From: Monoglobus sp964617455 | GTDB lineage: Bacteria; Bacillota; Clostridia; Monoglobales; Monoglobaceae | Length of the DNA: 64,000 nucleotides | Assembly: GCA_964617455.1 (NCBI GenBank) | Contig: CAZTYF010000001.1 | Location: 124,001-188,000 of the forward strand | Direction: 5' to 3' | Part shown: one piece after another, positions 16,455 through 24,057 of the stretch | Layout of the letters: every line of letters begins with the position of its first letter | Numbering within the stretch: the stretch's first letter is position 1 | Position numbers and translations under genes: made by a program | The notes under the pieces: generated by a model | The model's database searches: none | The model's input: the letters and a program-made list of their open reading frames with translations, nothing else | Told to the model about the DNA's origin: nothing

Positions 16455-17318
16455 ATGCCTAATTTGACAACACCGATTCCCGGGAAGATTACGGGGGATG
16501 CGGTTCGGGACCTTAATGCTTTCAGAAAATGGGGGACCGCCCTGATTGACGAGCTGTCCTATATATTGAGCAATTTGGATGAGAGCAATGTTATTGAGGC
16601 GGGAGCCGTTCGGGCGGAAAACATCGACACCTCCGGGGCCAAGATTTCCAATGCACAGATAGGTCATCTGTCGGCGGACAAGCTTCGGGCAGGAACCATC
16701 GATACGGATTTGGTGGTTTTGAAAAGCGGGGACGGGAACCTGACCCTCACCGGAAACTCCGTCAAAATCGACGACGGGAAATTCAACAGGTTTGTGGTGG
16801 AATATGACAAAGAGAGGGACCTGTTTCGCTTTGAGCTTTGCAATGCCCAAGGGGAGCCCACCGTGAGCATAAACAGTTTGGGAAATGCGGTTTTCACGGG
16901 AAAAATCGACGGCTCCCAAATATATTCCTCCGTGATTGTGGGCACCGACAGTCTGTCCTATGAGCAAAAAGAGGGAGGAGTTTTTGCCATGACGGACTCC
17001 AAGGGAATGAAAATCATGCAGGACAAAGAGGGTGTCCGAAGCCAAAGACTGGGCCTGTCCGCGGGGGACGACGGCACCGCCTATATGGTTATGGGCTCCG
17101 GAGACGGCACGGAAGAGACGGACATCAACGGAGTGAAATACTCGGGGGGAAGTTTTTTGATAAAGAGAGAAGAGGGGGCCGCCACCGAAGGCATCGTGGG
17201 AGCCGAAGGGACTCTCGCCTTTATGGACAGCGGGGAGCTTTGGCTGGGCGGCAAAAAGGTTTTGATAAACGGCAGAGACATCCTGGGGGAGCTTGACGCC
17301 CTCAAAGGCGCCCGATAG
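16455..17318 (+). CDS. Phage tail-fibre or baseplate-like protein
   Basis: Putative structural protein of the phage-like element, 287 residues. The part at about 50-90 has the pattern ENIDTSGAKISNAQIGHLSADKLRAGTIDTD; repeated xSADKxxAGTIDx motifs are typical of C-terminal parts of siphovirus tail endopeptidase and fibre proteins. The rest looks like repeated short beta strands (GNAVFTGKIDGSQIYSS, then GGKKVLINGRDIL). ATG 16455 follows AAAGGAG. It ends 14 bp before the portal gene, so they share a transcript. In intact phages fibres lie far downstream of the portal, so the order here is abnormal. Confidence 0.6.
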   Translation: MPNLTTPIPGKITGDAVRDLNAFRKWGTALIDELSYILSNLDESNVIEAGAVRAENIDTSGAKISNAQIGHLSADKLRAGTIDTDLVVLKSGDGNLTLTGNSVKIDDGKFNRFVVEYDKERDLFRFELCNAQGEPTVSINSLGNAVFTGKIDGSQIYSSVIVGTDSLSYEQKEGGVFAMTDSKGMKIMQDKEGVRSQRLGLSAGDDGTAYMVMGSGDGTEETDINGVKYSGGSFLIKREEGAATEGIVGAEGTLAFMDSGELWLGGKKVLINGRDILGELDALKGAR

Positions 17319-17332
17319 AAAGGAGACGGAAA

Positions 17333-19021
17333 ATGAACCCAAACGGTTACTACGGAAAAATAACGCCGGAATTTTTCGGCAAAGTCCAAGAGAATTTCAA
17401 GTTCTACAAAGAGCACAAACAGCTCTTCGACAGGCGAATCATAGAAAACAACAGGTGGTACAAAAGCCGATATACGGCCGATGCGGACGAGGCGGTACCT
17501 GAGCCCGCCACCCCCTATTTGTTCAATGCGATAGCCAACAAGCACGCCGACGCCATGGACAACTTTCCGGAGCCCAACATTTTGGAAAGGGAGGAGAGAG
17601 ACAGGCCCGCGGCGGAGAAACTCACCAAAATCGTCCCCACCTGCCTTGACCTTTGCAACTTTAAGCGGACCTACAGCAGGGCCTGGTGGTATAAGTTAAA
17701 AAACGGAGCCTCCTGCTACGGAGTGTTCTATAACCCGTCCTTGGGCAGGGGAAAGGGGGACATAGACATAAAATCCATAGACCTTTTGAACCTGTTTTGG
17801 GAGCCGGGAATCGTCGATATTCAGGACAGCCGATTCCTGTATCTGACCGCCCTGATTGACAACGACGATTTGAAGCTCAAATATCCCCAATTTGCGGACA
17901 GGTTCACCGGAAGCGAGGCCATTGATGTGCTGACCTATGACGATATGCAAAACACCGCCTCAAGGGATATGCTCAAGGACAAAACCCTCGTGATTGACTG
18001 CTATTACAAGCGAAAATCGGGCGGCAGGGAGACGGTGGAGCTTTTGAAATTCACCGACGACACCATTTTGGAGGCGTCGGAGGATATGGGGGATGAGGGA
18101 ATATATGAGCACGGGATGTATCCCTTTGTTTTGGATGTGCTCTATCCGGACGAGGACAGCCCCGTGGGCTTCGGTATGGTGGACATAATCAAAAACCCCC
18201 AGCTCTATATCGACAAGCTGGACGCTTTGATTTCCAAAAATGCGCTGATTTCGGGGAAAATTCGGTATATGATAAAAGACAACGGAGGCCTGAACGAATA
18301 TGAGCTCTCCGACCTAAGCCGAGACATAATCCACTCGGCGGGCTCGGTGGGGGATGAAAACATAAGGGAGCTCCAAGCCAAGCCCATGCCCGCTTTTATT
18401 ATACAGCATAGGCAGAACAAGATTGAGGAGCTGAAAGAAATTTCGGGCAATCGGGATTTTCAGCAGGGAGGAACCTACGGAGGAGTCACCGCCTACTCGG
18501 CCATAATCGCCCTGCAGCAGGCCGGGGAAAAGCTGGCACGGGATATGCTGCAAACGGGCTATGACGCCTTTGGGGATGTGGTCTGCCTCTGCATAGAGCT
18601 GATTCGCCAATTCTACACGGAGCCCCGCTCCTACAGGATTACCGGGGATGACGGCAAAAGCGAGTATGTGAGCCTGTCGGGAGCCGAACTGCGCCGAGGC
18701 TATCACAGAGCCGAGTTTGACATAAAAGTCAGTGCGGAGAAAAACAACCCCTACAGCCGAATCGCCCAAAACCAAACCCTCACGGAGTTGTGGCAGATGG
18801 GTTTGTTTGATTCGGCAAGGGCGGATGCGGCGGTGCTCCTGCTTGAGGCCATGCATTTGGACGGCAAGGAAAAACTCATCGAGGGCATCAAAAACCTGAA
18901 GGCCGCCCGTTCGGAGGAAGGGGAGCCGCCCCGGGCCCCCTTGAAACCCCGAAACGGAATCGGCGTCGGAGAGACTCCCCTTGGGAGCAAACGGCCCAAA
19001 AGCGCAACCGAGATAGGCTGA
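17333..19021 (+). CDS. Phage portal protein (P22-like family)
   Basis: Portal proteins form the dodecameric ring at the capsid vertex through which DNA is packaged. This 562-residue protein has the expected layout: an N-terminal helical region (YYGKITPEFFGKVQENFKFYKEH), conserved RWYKSRYT and PYLFNAIANKHADAMDNFP segments, a central wing with acidic strands (YPFVLDVLYPDEDSPVGFG), and a long C-terminal helical region with EELKEISGNRDFQQGGTYGGVTAYSAI. This is the portal pattern of P22-type phages. The frame is intact. It sits with a fibre-like gene but no capsid or protease gene. ATG with a GAAAGGAGACGG site. Confidence 0.8.
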   Translation: MNPNGYYGKITPEFFGKVQENFKFYKEHKQLFDRRIIENNRWYKSRYTADADEAVPEPATPYLFNAIANKHADAMDNFPEPNILEREERDRPAAEKLTKIVPTCLDLCNFKRTYSRAWWYKLKNGASCYGVFYNPSLGRGKGDIDIKSIDLLNLFWEPGIVDIQDSRFLYLTALIDNDDLKLKYPQFADRFTGSEAIDVLTYDDMQNTASRDMLKDKTLVIDCYYKRKSGGRETVELLKFTDDTILEASEDMGDEGIYEHGMYPFVLDVLYPDEDSPVGFGMVDIIKNPQLYIDKLDALISKNALISGKIRYMIKDNGGLNEYELSDLSRDIIHSAGSVGDENIRELQAKPMPAFIIQHRQNKIEELKEISGNRDFQQGGTYGGVTAYSAIIALQQAGEKLARDMLQTGYDAFGDVVCLCIELIRQFYTEPRSYRITGDDGKSEYVSLSGAELRRGYHRAEFDIKVSAEKNNPYSRIAQNQTLTELWQMGLFDSARADAAVLLLEAMHLDGKEKLIEGIKNLKAARSEEGEPPRAPLKPRNGIGVGETPLGSKRPKSATEIG

Positions 19022-19055
19022 AACGGACCCGTCCCGGCCGAATAAAATAATCGGC

Positions 19056-19787
19056 TCAGAACAGCACTTTGCCCACCGTTCGGAGTTCATCCTCCGGACC
19101 TATGAAAATGGGAGAGTATTTGGGGTTCAGGGACACAAGGCAGGGCCTGCCCCCCGCATAGTCCAGCTTTTTGCAGTAGGCCTCGCCTCCGTAGACGAAG
19201 ATACCCACCTCCCCCGGCTGAACATAGGGCATATACTTTATGAAAACTATGTCCCCGTCGGCGATTTTGGGCTCCATACTGTCGCCGGATATGCGGATTC
19301 CCGCATCGGTGCCCTTGGGAGCCTTGAGGTGCATAATTTCCGCACCGTCGTCGCTCATATAATTCCCCAGCCCCGCCGCGGCAGGCTGAAGATAGACGGG
19401 CACATCCATGGAAACACAGTCGGACGCCTCTTCCTTTTGCTTTGAAAGGTAGTTTCCGTATTCGTAATCGAGACAGTTGCGCACCCGTCGGAATGCCTCC
19501 CCGTCCCGATGGAGCTCCCGCAGTTTTGCCAGGGCAAGACTCAGCTCCGAACCGTGCTTCTTTTCGGCGGGAACCTCCTCGGGCTCCGTAAAAAAGCCGT
19601 ATATGTCCTCAATCCCATACAGTCGGCACAGCTTCAAAAAAATCCGTATCTCCGGCTCGGACTTCCCGTTTTCCCAGGCGCTGAATCGGGATTGCTTGAC
19701 TCCGAGACGGCTGTATACATCCCTTTGAGAAAAGCCCGCCTTCTCCCGAGCCTTTCTGAGCCTGTCGCTGATAATCATATTGGCCAT
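19056..19787 (-). CDS. CI/LexA-like repressor (XRE HTH plus S24 peptidase)
   Basis: Predicted lysogeny repressor that autocleaves when activated RecA is present. Residues about 5-60 are an XRE helix-turn-helix (GFSQRDVYSRLGVKQSRFSAWENG). The C-terminal S24 domain has the cleavage-type AAAG site (about 137), the serine nucleophile in SGDSMEP and the lysine in AYCKKL. ATG 19787 is chosen because GGAGG precedes it and the HTH starts there; an upstream start would add 23 unlikely residues. A promoter (TTGATT, 17 bp, TATTAT) lies upstream. It is divergent from the zinc-protein / ArpU / terminase genes, a normal immunity-region arrangement. Confidence 0.88.
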   Translation of the reverse strand: MANMIISDRLRKAREKAGFSQRDVYSRLGVKQSRFSAWENGKSEPEIRIFLKLCRLYGIEDIYGFFTEPEEVPAEKKHGSELSLALAKLRELHRDGEAFRRVRNCLDYEYGNYLSKQKEEASDCVSMDVPVYLQPAAAGLGNYMSDDGAEIMHLKAPKGTDAGIRISGDSMEPKIADGDIVFIKYMPYVQPGEVGIFVYGGEAYCKKLDYAGGRPCLVSLNPKYSPIFIGPEDELRTVGKVLF

Positions 19788-19814
19788 TTCGGTATCGCCT
19801 CCTTTGTGATAGAT

Positions 19815-19843
19815 ATAATACCACAGCGGGCCCGAAAAATCAA
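19815..19843 (-). promoter_or_regulatory. Repressor promoter
   Basis: Minus strand TTGATT (19838-19843), 17-bp spacer, TATTAT (19815-19820), about 25 bp upstream of the repressor start codon. Confidence 0.6.
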
Positions 19844-19960
19844 CAGCAAACAACAAAATTCCCGTTATTTTTTATAAGAGCTTATTTTGGCTTTTCGGAA
19901 AATTTCCTATGCAAAAAGTTGCACAGAGGAAAAATAACAAAAAATATGCAAAAAATTGTA

Positions 19961-19988
19961 TTGACAAACAAATTATTTGGTATATAAT
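19961..19988 (+). promoter_or_regulatory. Divergent early promoter
   Basis: TTGACA (19961-19966), 16-bp spacer, TATAAT (19983-19988). It drives the small zinc protein and probably the genes up to the terminase; the neighbouring CI-type repressor is the likely regulator. I could not settle on operator half-sites. Confidence 0.75.
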
Positions 19989-20052
19989 AGGAGGTACAAT
20001 TCTCATAAAACCAAGTTATTTGTTAAACGTGTCAAGGAACGGAAGTGAAAAA

Positions 20053-20250
20053 ATGACTCATCCCGACATAAAATTCATCGAGCGCTACGGTTATCCGCCG
20101 GAAAGGCTCAGATACTCCCGCCCCGTGGGTGTCTGTCTCTGTTGCGGCAGCGATATATACGGCGGCTCATATGTCAAAAGTTTCGACGGGCTGTTCTGCG
20201 ATATGGAGTGCTGTCACAACTACTACGAAATTGACAGCCGTGAGGATTAG
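20053..20250 (+). CDS. Small zinc-ribbon-like protein
   Basis: A 65-residue protein of unknown function. It has CxCC (about residues 28-31) and, after a 17-residue loop, a second cluster C-x3-CC (about 49-54), the spacing of a small zinc ribbon. The N-terminal third (FIERYGYPPERLRYSRPVG) is basic and aromatic. The ATG at 20053 is chosen over upstream in-frame codons, which lie in AT-rich promoter DNA. It is the first gene after the early promoter of the phage-like element. Small proteins of this type are frequent in phage early regions; I do not know a specific function. Confidence 0.65.
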   Translation: MTHPDIKFIERYGYPPERLRYSRPVGVCLCCGSDIYGGSYVKSFDGLFCDMECCHNYYEIDSRED

Positions 20251-20314
20251 CGCATTCCCAAAATTATGGAATACGGGCAATTTTATTTAAGTAATTTTGA
20301 AAGGAGTGACCAAA

Positions 20315-20752
20315 ATGACATTCGAAAACACGGACCAGGTGAAGAAGTGGCTGAGGCAGCTTCCGTTGGCGAAGAAAGAGATGACGGCGAAGATTGAGCT
20401 CTATAACGATATTATTGCGGATTTTTCCCGATTTGACATATCGGACAGGGAGATGGAGAAAATCTTGGGACACACCCCCGGGGAGAAAATTTCGACGGTT
20501 GAGAGATACAGGCAGAGTATAAAAGAGTCGAAGGATAAATTCGACGATTTGACGGAGGATTGGGAGCAGCTTTCAAAGCGCCTTGACAGCGAGGAATTGA
20601 CGGTTCTCACGGAGAGATATTTGAAGGGCAAGAGATGGACGGCCATTGAGTTTGTTACCGACTACAGCCGCAGGCAGTGTTTCAGAATTATGGAGAGGGC
20701 TCTGAAGAAGCTGGTGGGCCAAAGAGTGAGAGGTGACGGCAATGCCCGATGA
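20315..20752 (+). CDS. ArpU-like phage transcriptional regulator
   Basis: 145-residue, mostly helical protein. The C-terminal 50 residues resemble a sigma-70 region 4 helix-turn-helix (VLTERYLKGKRWTAIEFVT, then RRQCFRIMERALKKL), as in the ArpU/RinA late-gene regulators of Firmicute phages. The N-terminal part is a charged coiled coil. These regulators commonly sit just ahead of the terminase genes, as here. ATG 20315 has a GAAAGGAG site; an upstream in-frame start would add six residues. Its end overlaps the next start. Confidence 0.7.
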   Translation: MTFENTDQVKKWLRQLPLAKKEMTAKIELYNDIIADFSRFDISDREMEKILGHTPGEKISTVERYRQSIKESKDKFDDLTEDWEQLSKRLDSEELTVLTERYLKGKRWTAIEFVTDYSRRQCFRIMERALKKLVGQRVRGDGNAR

Positions 20753-20942
20753 GGATTTCGAAAAAAACGAAGACTGCGGAAGGGAGGAGGCTCTGAGGAA
20801 ATTGGCGGAGCTGGTAAATTGCGGAGACAAGCGGATTGAGCTCTCTTCCGCCAAAGAGCTTTTGACCCTTTTGGGTCTGCCCGAGAATTCTCCCCAAAGG
20901 CCCGCCCCGGAAAAACTGGAAGTGGAAATCAAAATCCTATGA
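20742..20942 (+). CDS. Small acidic phage protein, possible terminase small-subunit remnant
   Basis: 66 residues, acidic, helical (EEALRKLAELVNCGDKRIELSSAKELLTLLG). It overlaps the ArpU-like gene by 11 bp and ends 30 bp before the large terminase, the normal place for a small terminase subunit. It is much shorter than known TerS proteins (about 140-180 residues) and has no recognisable helix-turn-helix, so that role is only a contextual guess. Confidence 0.5.
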   Translation: MPDEDFEKNEDCGREEALRKLAELVNCGDKRIELSSAKELLTLLGLPENSPQRPAPEKLEVEIKIL

Positions 20943-20972
20943 GGCCGAAGGAGACAAGGGAGGGAGAAAAAG

Positions 20973-22361
20973 GTGAAATTCAAACTTCAAATAACCGAGA
21001 CCCAGTATGAATTCATCAAAGCGGATGCGGACGAGGTGCTCTTCGGAGGTGCCGCGGGAGGCGGAAAGTCCTACGGCCAATTGGCGGATGCGCTGCTGTT
21101 TGCCCTGAAATATCCGGGCAGCTGCCAGCTCATTTTGCGCCGAACTTTTCCGGAGCTTGAACATTCCCTCATTATGAATTCCGTTTTGATATATCCCCCG
21201 GCCGTGTGCCGATATCGGGCCTCCGACAGAAAGTGGTTCTTTGCCAACGGCTCAATAATCGAATTCGGCTACTGCGCCGCAGAGACCGATGTGCTCAGGT
21301 ATCAGGGGGCGGAGTATGACATCGTTCGGTTTGACGAGCTGACCCATTTCACCGAGAACCAATACACCTATCTCCTGTCTCGGGTGAGGGGCACCAACGG
21401 CTATCCCAAACAGGTCAAGTCCAGCACCAACCCGGGAGGCATAGGCCACAACTGGGTCAAAGCCCGATTTATCGACGGCGCCGCGGCGGGAGAGGTCCAA
21501 ACCACGGATTTGGGCACAAAGCGGCTTTTCATTCCCTCCTTCGTTCGGGACAACAAGTTCCTGATGAACTCCGACGGGGAATATATAAACCGCCTGAAAC
21601 AGCTCCCCGAAAACGAGAGGCGGGCCCTGCTCTACGGGGAGTGGGACATATTCGACGGCCAGGTGTTCACCGAATGGCGCAACAACCGAAAGGGCTATGA
21701 AACCCGAAAATTCACCCATGTGATTGCGCCCTTTGAGATTCCTAAGGAGTGGCGCAGATATCGGGCCTTTGACTTCGGGTATTCCAAACCCTTCGCCGTG
21801 TCCTGGTATGCGGTGGACTATGACGGCAGGGTGTATAACTATCGGGAGCTCTACGGTTGCACGGAAAAGCCCGACACGGGTGTTCGGTGGACGGCGGAGA
21901 AAATCGCGGACAAGATTTTGGAGGCGGAAAAAGAGGAGCGGGACGCCGGGATAAAAATAACCGGCGTTGCCGACCCGGCCATATGGAATCCCACAGGCAG
22001 CTCGGACGGGAGCATTGCCGATATGATGGAGCGGAGGGGCGTGTATTTCGAAAAGGGAAACAACAACCGCCTGGCAGGCAAAATGCAGGTCCATTTCCGC
22101 TTGGCTTTCGATGAGGAGGGGCTGCCCATGATATATTTCTTTGAGGGCAAATGCCCGGGAATCATCAGAACCCTGCCTCGGCTTTGCTATGATAAAACCA
22201 ACCCGGAGGACGTGGACACCCGCCAGGAGGACCACCTCTATGACGCCCTGAAATATTTCCTCATGCTGAATCCCATCCCCCCGCGCCCCTCCGTCCCTCC
22301 AAAAGAGCCCGCGGAGATTTCTCCTCTGGCTCACACTCCCTTGAGCAGGTTTGTTTTGTGA
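20973..22361 (+). CDS. Phage terminase large subunit
   Basis: ATPase-nuclease that packages phage DNA. The ATPase half has a Walker A loop GGAAGGGKS (about residues 25-33), a Walker B DIVRFDE (about 112-118) and coupling motif SSTNPGG. The nuclease half shows the acidic sites RAFDFGY (about 267), GVADPAIW (about 331) and DHLYDALKYF (about 424). The 462-residue length is full. GTG start with GGGAGGG upstream. The normal next gene, the portal, is instead 3.6 kb upstream on the other side of the repressor, and only non-coding DNA follows. Confidence 0.9.
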   Translation: MKFKLQITETQYEFIKADADEVLFGGAAGGGKSYGQLADALLFALKYPGSCQLILRRTFPELEHSLIMNSVLIYPPAVCRYRASDRKWFFANGSIIEFGYCAAETDVLRYQGAEYDIVRFDELTHFTENQYTYLLSRVRGTNGYPKQVKSSTNPGGIGHNWVKARFIDGAAAGEVQTTDLGTKRLFIPSFVRDNKFLMNSDGEYINRLKQLPENERRALLYGEWDIFDGQVFTEWRNNRKGYETRKFTHVIAPFEIPKEWRRYRAFDFGYSKPFAVSWYAVDYDGRVYNYRELYGCTEKPDTGVRWTAEKIADKILEAEKEERDAGIKITGVADPAIWNPTGSSDGSIADMMERRGVYFEKGNNNRLAGKMQVHFRLAFDEEGLPMIYFFEGKCPGIIRTLPRLCYDKTNPEDVDTRQEDHLYDALKYFLMLNPIPPRPSVPPKEPAEISPLAHTPLSRFVL

Positions 22362-22423
22362 TAAAGCATCCTGCGTGCCGTCCTTCATGCAGCCAAATCC
22401 CCCCAAAAATCCAAAAATCCCCC

Positions 22424-22452
22424 TTGACAAAAGGAGGGATAAGTAGTATAAT
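22424..22452 (+). promoter_or_regulatory. Strong promoter of the candidate antitoxin RNA
   Basis: Perfect consensus: TTGACA (22424-22429), 17-bp spacer, TATAAT (22447-22452). The predicted start is about 22459. Confidence 0.9.
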
Positions 22453-22458
22453 CCGAAT

Positions 22459-22557
22459 ATAAAAGGGGAGTGGCGGAACGTAAGAACGGTTTGCCGCTTC
22501 GAGGTTGAATAAACAACCGCCTAAGCTTGCAAAACTTTAAAAGGCGGTTGTTTTTTT
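22459..22557 (+). ncRNA. Candidate antisense antitoxin RNA (type I toxin-antitoxin)
   Basis: RNA of about 99 nt from a perfect sigma-A promoter to an intrinsic terminator (AACAACCGCC stem, AAGGCGGTTG, seven T). It has no convincing open frame. It converges on the 26-codon gene on the minus strand, so its 3' half is complementary to the 3' end and trailer of that mRNA. This is the layout of txpA/ratA and bsrG-type modules. Its 5' half can form a GGCGGAACG / TTTGCCGCT hairpin. Confidence 0.72.
22512..22557. terminator. Shared bidirectional terminator of the toxin-antitoxin locus
   Basis: Stem AACAACCGCC / GGCGGTTGTT. Plus-strand T-run of seven at 22551-22557; on the minus strand the hairpin is followed by TTGTTTATT, a weaker tail. 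Confidence 0.8.
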
Positions 22558-22636
22558 AATACACATTTCGTGTATATAGCACTATAATTAAAAAAATTAC
22601 GAGCGCAATGAAAAATTTCAAATTAAAATTCTTCAT
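22556..22636 (-). CDS. Candidate type I toxin, 26-residue membrane peptide
   Basis: A short gene: ATG at 22636, stop at 22556. The product begins MKNFNLKFF, continues as a hydrophobic helix (IALVIFLIIVLY) and ends TRNVY. A short lysine-bearing N terminus, one membrane helix and a charged tail is typical of type I toxins. The ribosome site is an 11-base perfect match to the 16S rRNA tail (AAGGAGGTGAT, 22641-22651), the strongest in the window. The gene is AT-rich in a GC-rich neighbourhood. A convergent RNA with a consensus promoter overlaps its 3' end. It lies beside a phage terminase, as such loci often do. No homologue is known to me, so the function is inferred from architecture. Confidence 0.7.
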   Translation of the reverse strand: MKNFNLKFFIALVIFLIIVLYTRNVY

Positions 22637-22656
22637 ATGCATCACCTCCTTCGGAT

Positions 22657-22682
22657 TATCTTAAACACGAATTACGTGTTTA
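22657..22682 (-). promoter_or_regulatory. Inverted repeat in the toxin leader
   Basis: TAAACACG-TAATT-CGTGTTTA lies just upstream of the ribosome site of the candidate toxin. It could be a leader hairpin that controls translation or stability. Confidence 0.5.
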
Positions 22683-22706
22683 GAAGGATGGTGAAGCAGC
22701 ATCGTC

Positions 22707-22812
22707 GGAACACGCCTTTTAGCTCGTTTCCTCGCAAGCGAGAAAAGCTTCGCCTTTCCGGCGGTTCCTCCTCTTCCCGCAAAGTGCACTTCGTTGGCGC
22801 TTTGCGGGAGAC
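22707..22812. repeat. Hairpin-repeat unit (one module A, one module B)
   Basis: Module A at 22707-22768 has an outer stem GGAAC / GTTCC and a TTCCTCGCAAGCGAGAA tip. Module B at 22769-22812 has a CCCGCAAAG / CTTTGCGGG stem. Relative to other copies both arms of each stem have changed together. It lies between the candidate toxin gene and its possible upstream promoter. Confidence 0.8.
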
Positions 22813-22908
22813 CCAAATGGGCCTTTTAGATCGTCGCATTTTATTTGCGCCGAAATACTCCCCCGCATGAGAAAGTCTCAGGCTAACGACACAAACGTCG
22901 CTATGGTC

Positions 22909-22937
22909 ATTATACGGCATTATCCGTACAATTACAA
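22909..22937 (-). promoter_or_regulatory. Possible promoter for the toxin transcript
   Basis: Minus strand TTGTAA (22932-22937), 17-bp spacer, TATAAT (22909-22914). It would give a leader of about 265 nt containing the hairpin repeat. A nearer promoter was not found but is possible. Confidence 0.5.
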
Positions 22938-23002
22938 GTTAAATTTTGGTTACAAGATGGTGCTTCATTGAAATCCGCCCTTTGAAAGAGGCCGAAAACT
23001 TC

Positions 23003-23041
23003 GAAAAAAAAACAGCCCCGCGTTTGCGTCGGCTGTTTTTT
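23003..23041 (-). terminator. Terminator of tRNA-Ser
   Basis: CAGCC / GGCTG hairpin followed by nine T on the minus strand, directly after the tRNA 3' end. Confidence 0.85.
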
Positions 23042-23044
23042 ATA

Positions 23045-23133
23045 TGGCGGACGGGGTGGGATTCGAACCCACGTGCCGTTTCCGACAAACTGATTTCGAG
23101 TCAGCCCCGTTATGACCGCTTCGATACCCGTCC
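23045..23133 (-). tRNA. tRNA-Ser (anticodon CGA)
   Basis: 89 nt including an encoded CCA. Acceptor stem GGACGGG / CCCGTCC, T8 and A9, G73 discriminator, anticodon loop CTCGAAA, a long variable arm as required for serine tRNAs, and a T arm GTGGGTTCGAATCCCAC. A promoter (23151-23179) and terminator flank it. Confidence 0.95.
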
Positions 23134-23150
23134 GCATTTGCACGCTTAAC

Positions 23151-23179
23151 ATATTATCATATATAGGCCGCATTTGCAA
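23151..23179 (-). promoter_or_regulatory. tRNA-Ser promoter
   Basis: TTGCAA (23174-23179), 17-bp spacer, TAATAT (23151-23156) on the minus strand, 18 bp upstream of the mature tRNA. Confidence 0.65.
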
Positions 23180-23237
23180 GTCTTTTTTTGAAAAACGGAG
23201 AACAAATTAAATTTGGGGAAATTTTTATAAATTTTCC

Positions 23238-23266
23238 TTGCATATTTTCTTCTATTTTGTTATAAT
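23238..23266 (+). promoter_or_regulatory. Promoter of the GGGtGRT operon
   Basis: TTGCAT (23238-23243), 17-bp spacer, TATAAT (23261-23266). Confidence 0.75.
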
Positions 23267-23346
23267 TGTCGGAGAGAACGGTTTTGGTCGAATTGATTAC
23301 GGTTGAATTCGAAAATCGTGCCACGAAATATGAAAGGAGCAAACAT

Positions 23347-24039
23347 ATGAAGTATTCAAGTGAAGTAGAAGCGATGTGTCCTTTGGCAAAAGGAGCATAT
23401 CACGGACCTGCGCCGATTCCCCAGGAGGGAAAATGGACGCAGGTTAAGGAAGTCGGCGATGTTTCCGGTTTGACTCACGGTATCGGCTGGTGTGCGCCTC
23501 AGCAGGGCACCTGCAAGCTGACATTGAATGTTAAGGACGGCATTATTCAGGAAGCGCTCATCGAGACCATCGGCTGCAGCGGTATGACTCATTCCGCCGC
23601 AATGGCTGCCGAGATACTCATCGGCAAGACCATATTGGAGGCCCTCAACACGGACTTGGTTTGCGACGCCATCAACACGGCCATGCGGGAGCTGTTTTTG
23701 CAAATAGTATACGGCCGCAGCCAGACCGCCTTCTCGGAGGACGGACTGCCCATCGGAGCGGGACTTGAGGATTTGGGCAAGGGCCTGCGCAGCCAAATCG
23801 GCACCACATATGCCACCCTGAAAAAAGGACCGAGATATCTGGAATTGGCCGAGGGATATATCACGGAAATCGCCGTTGACAAGGACGACACCATAATCGG
23901 CTACAAATTTGTCCACATAGGCAAAATGATGGAAATGATTAAAGACGGAATGGACGCCAACGAAGCCGTTAAAAAGGCCAGCGGCCAATACGGCCGGGTT
24001 GACGATGCGGACAGGCTTATAGATCCGCGCCACGAATAA
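23347..24039 (+). CDS. NifU-like iron-sulfur scaffold-type protein, GGGtGRT partner
   Basis: 230-residue protein related to the N-terminal scaffold domain of NifU/IscU. The central part has scaffold-like cysteines (WCAPQQGTCKLTLNVKDG, then ETIGCSGMTHSAAMAAEILIGKTILEAL). In anaerobic bacteria this protein is annotated as an iron-sulfur cluster assembly scaffold protein and is found next to a GGGtGRT protein, as here. The actual client or cluster is not established. ATG 23347 follows GAAAGGAG; an upstream frame crosses the promoter and is rejected. Gap to the next gene is 18 bp. Confidence 0.8.
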   Translation: MKYSSEVEAMCPLAKGAYHGPAPIPQEGKWTQVKEVGDVSGLTHGIGWCAPQQGTCKLTLNVKDGIIQEALIETIGCSGMTHSAAMAAEILIGKTILEALNTDLVCDAINTAMRELFLQIVYGRSQTAFSEDGLPIGAGLEDLGKGLRSQIGTTYATLKKGPRYLELAEGYITEIAVDKDDTIIGYKFVHIGKMMEMIKDGMDANEAVKKASGQYGRVDDADRLIDPRHE

Positions 24040-24057
24040 GATAGGAGGAATCGAGAT

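Noticed and set aside
22672..22920. 82-codon frame upstream of the candidate toxin
   Set aside because: Runs through a hairpin repeat unit and has no ribosome site or recognisable domain.
23045..23133. tRNA-Ser as the attachment site of the phage-like element
   Set aside because: Its 3' end faces the element, but I found no copy of the tRNA 3' end near 14600-15260 and there is no integrase gene.
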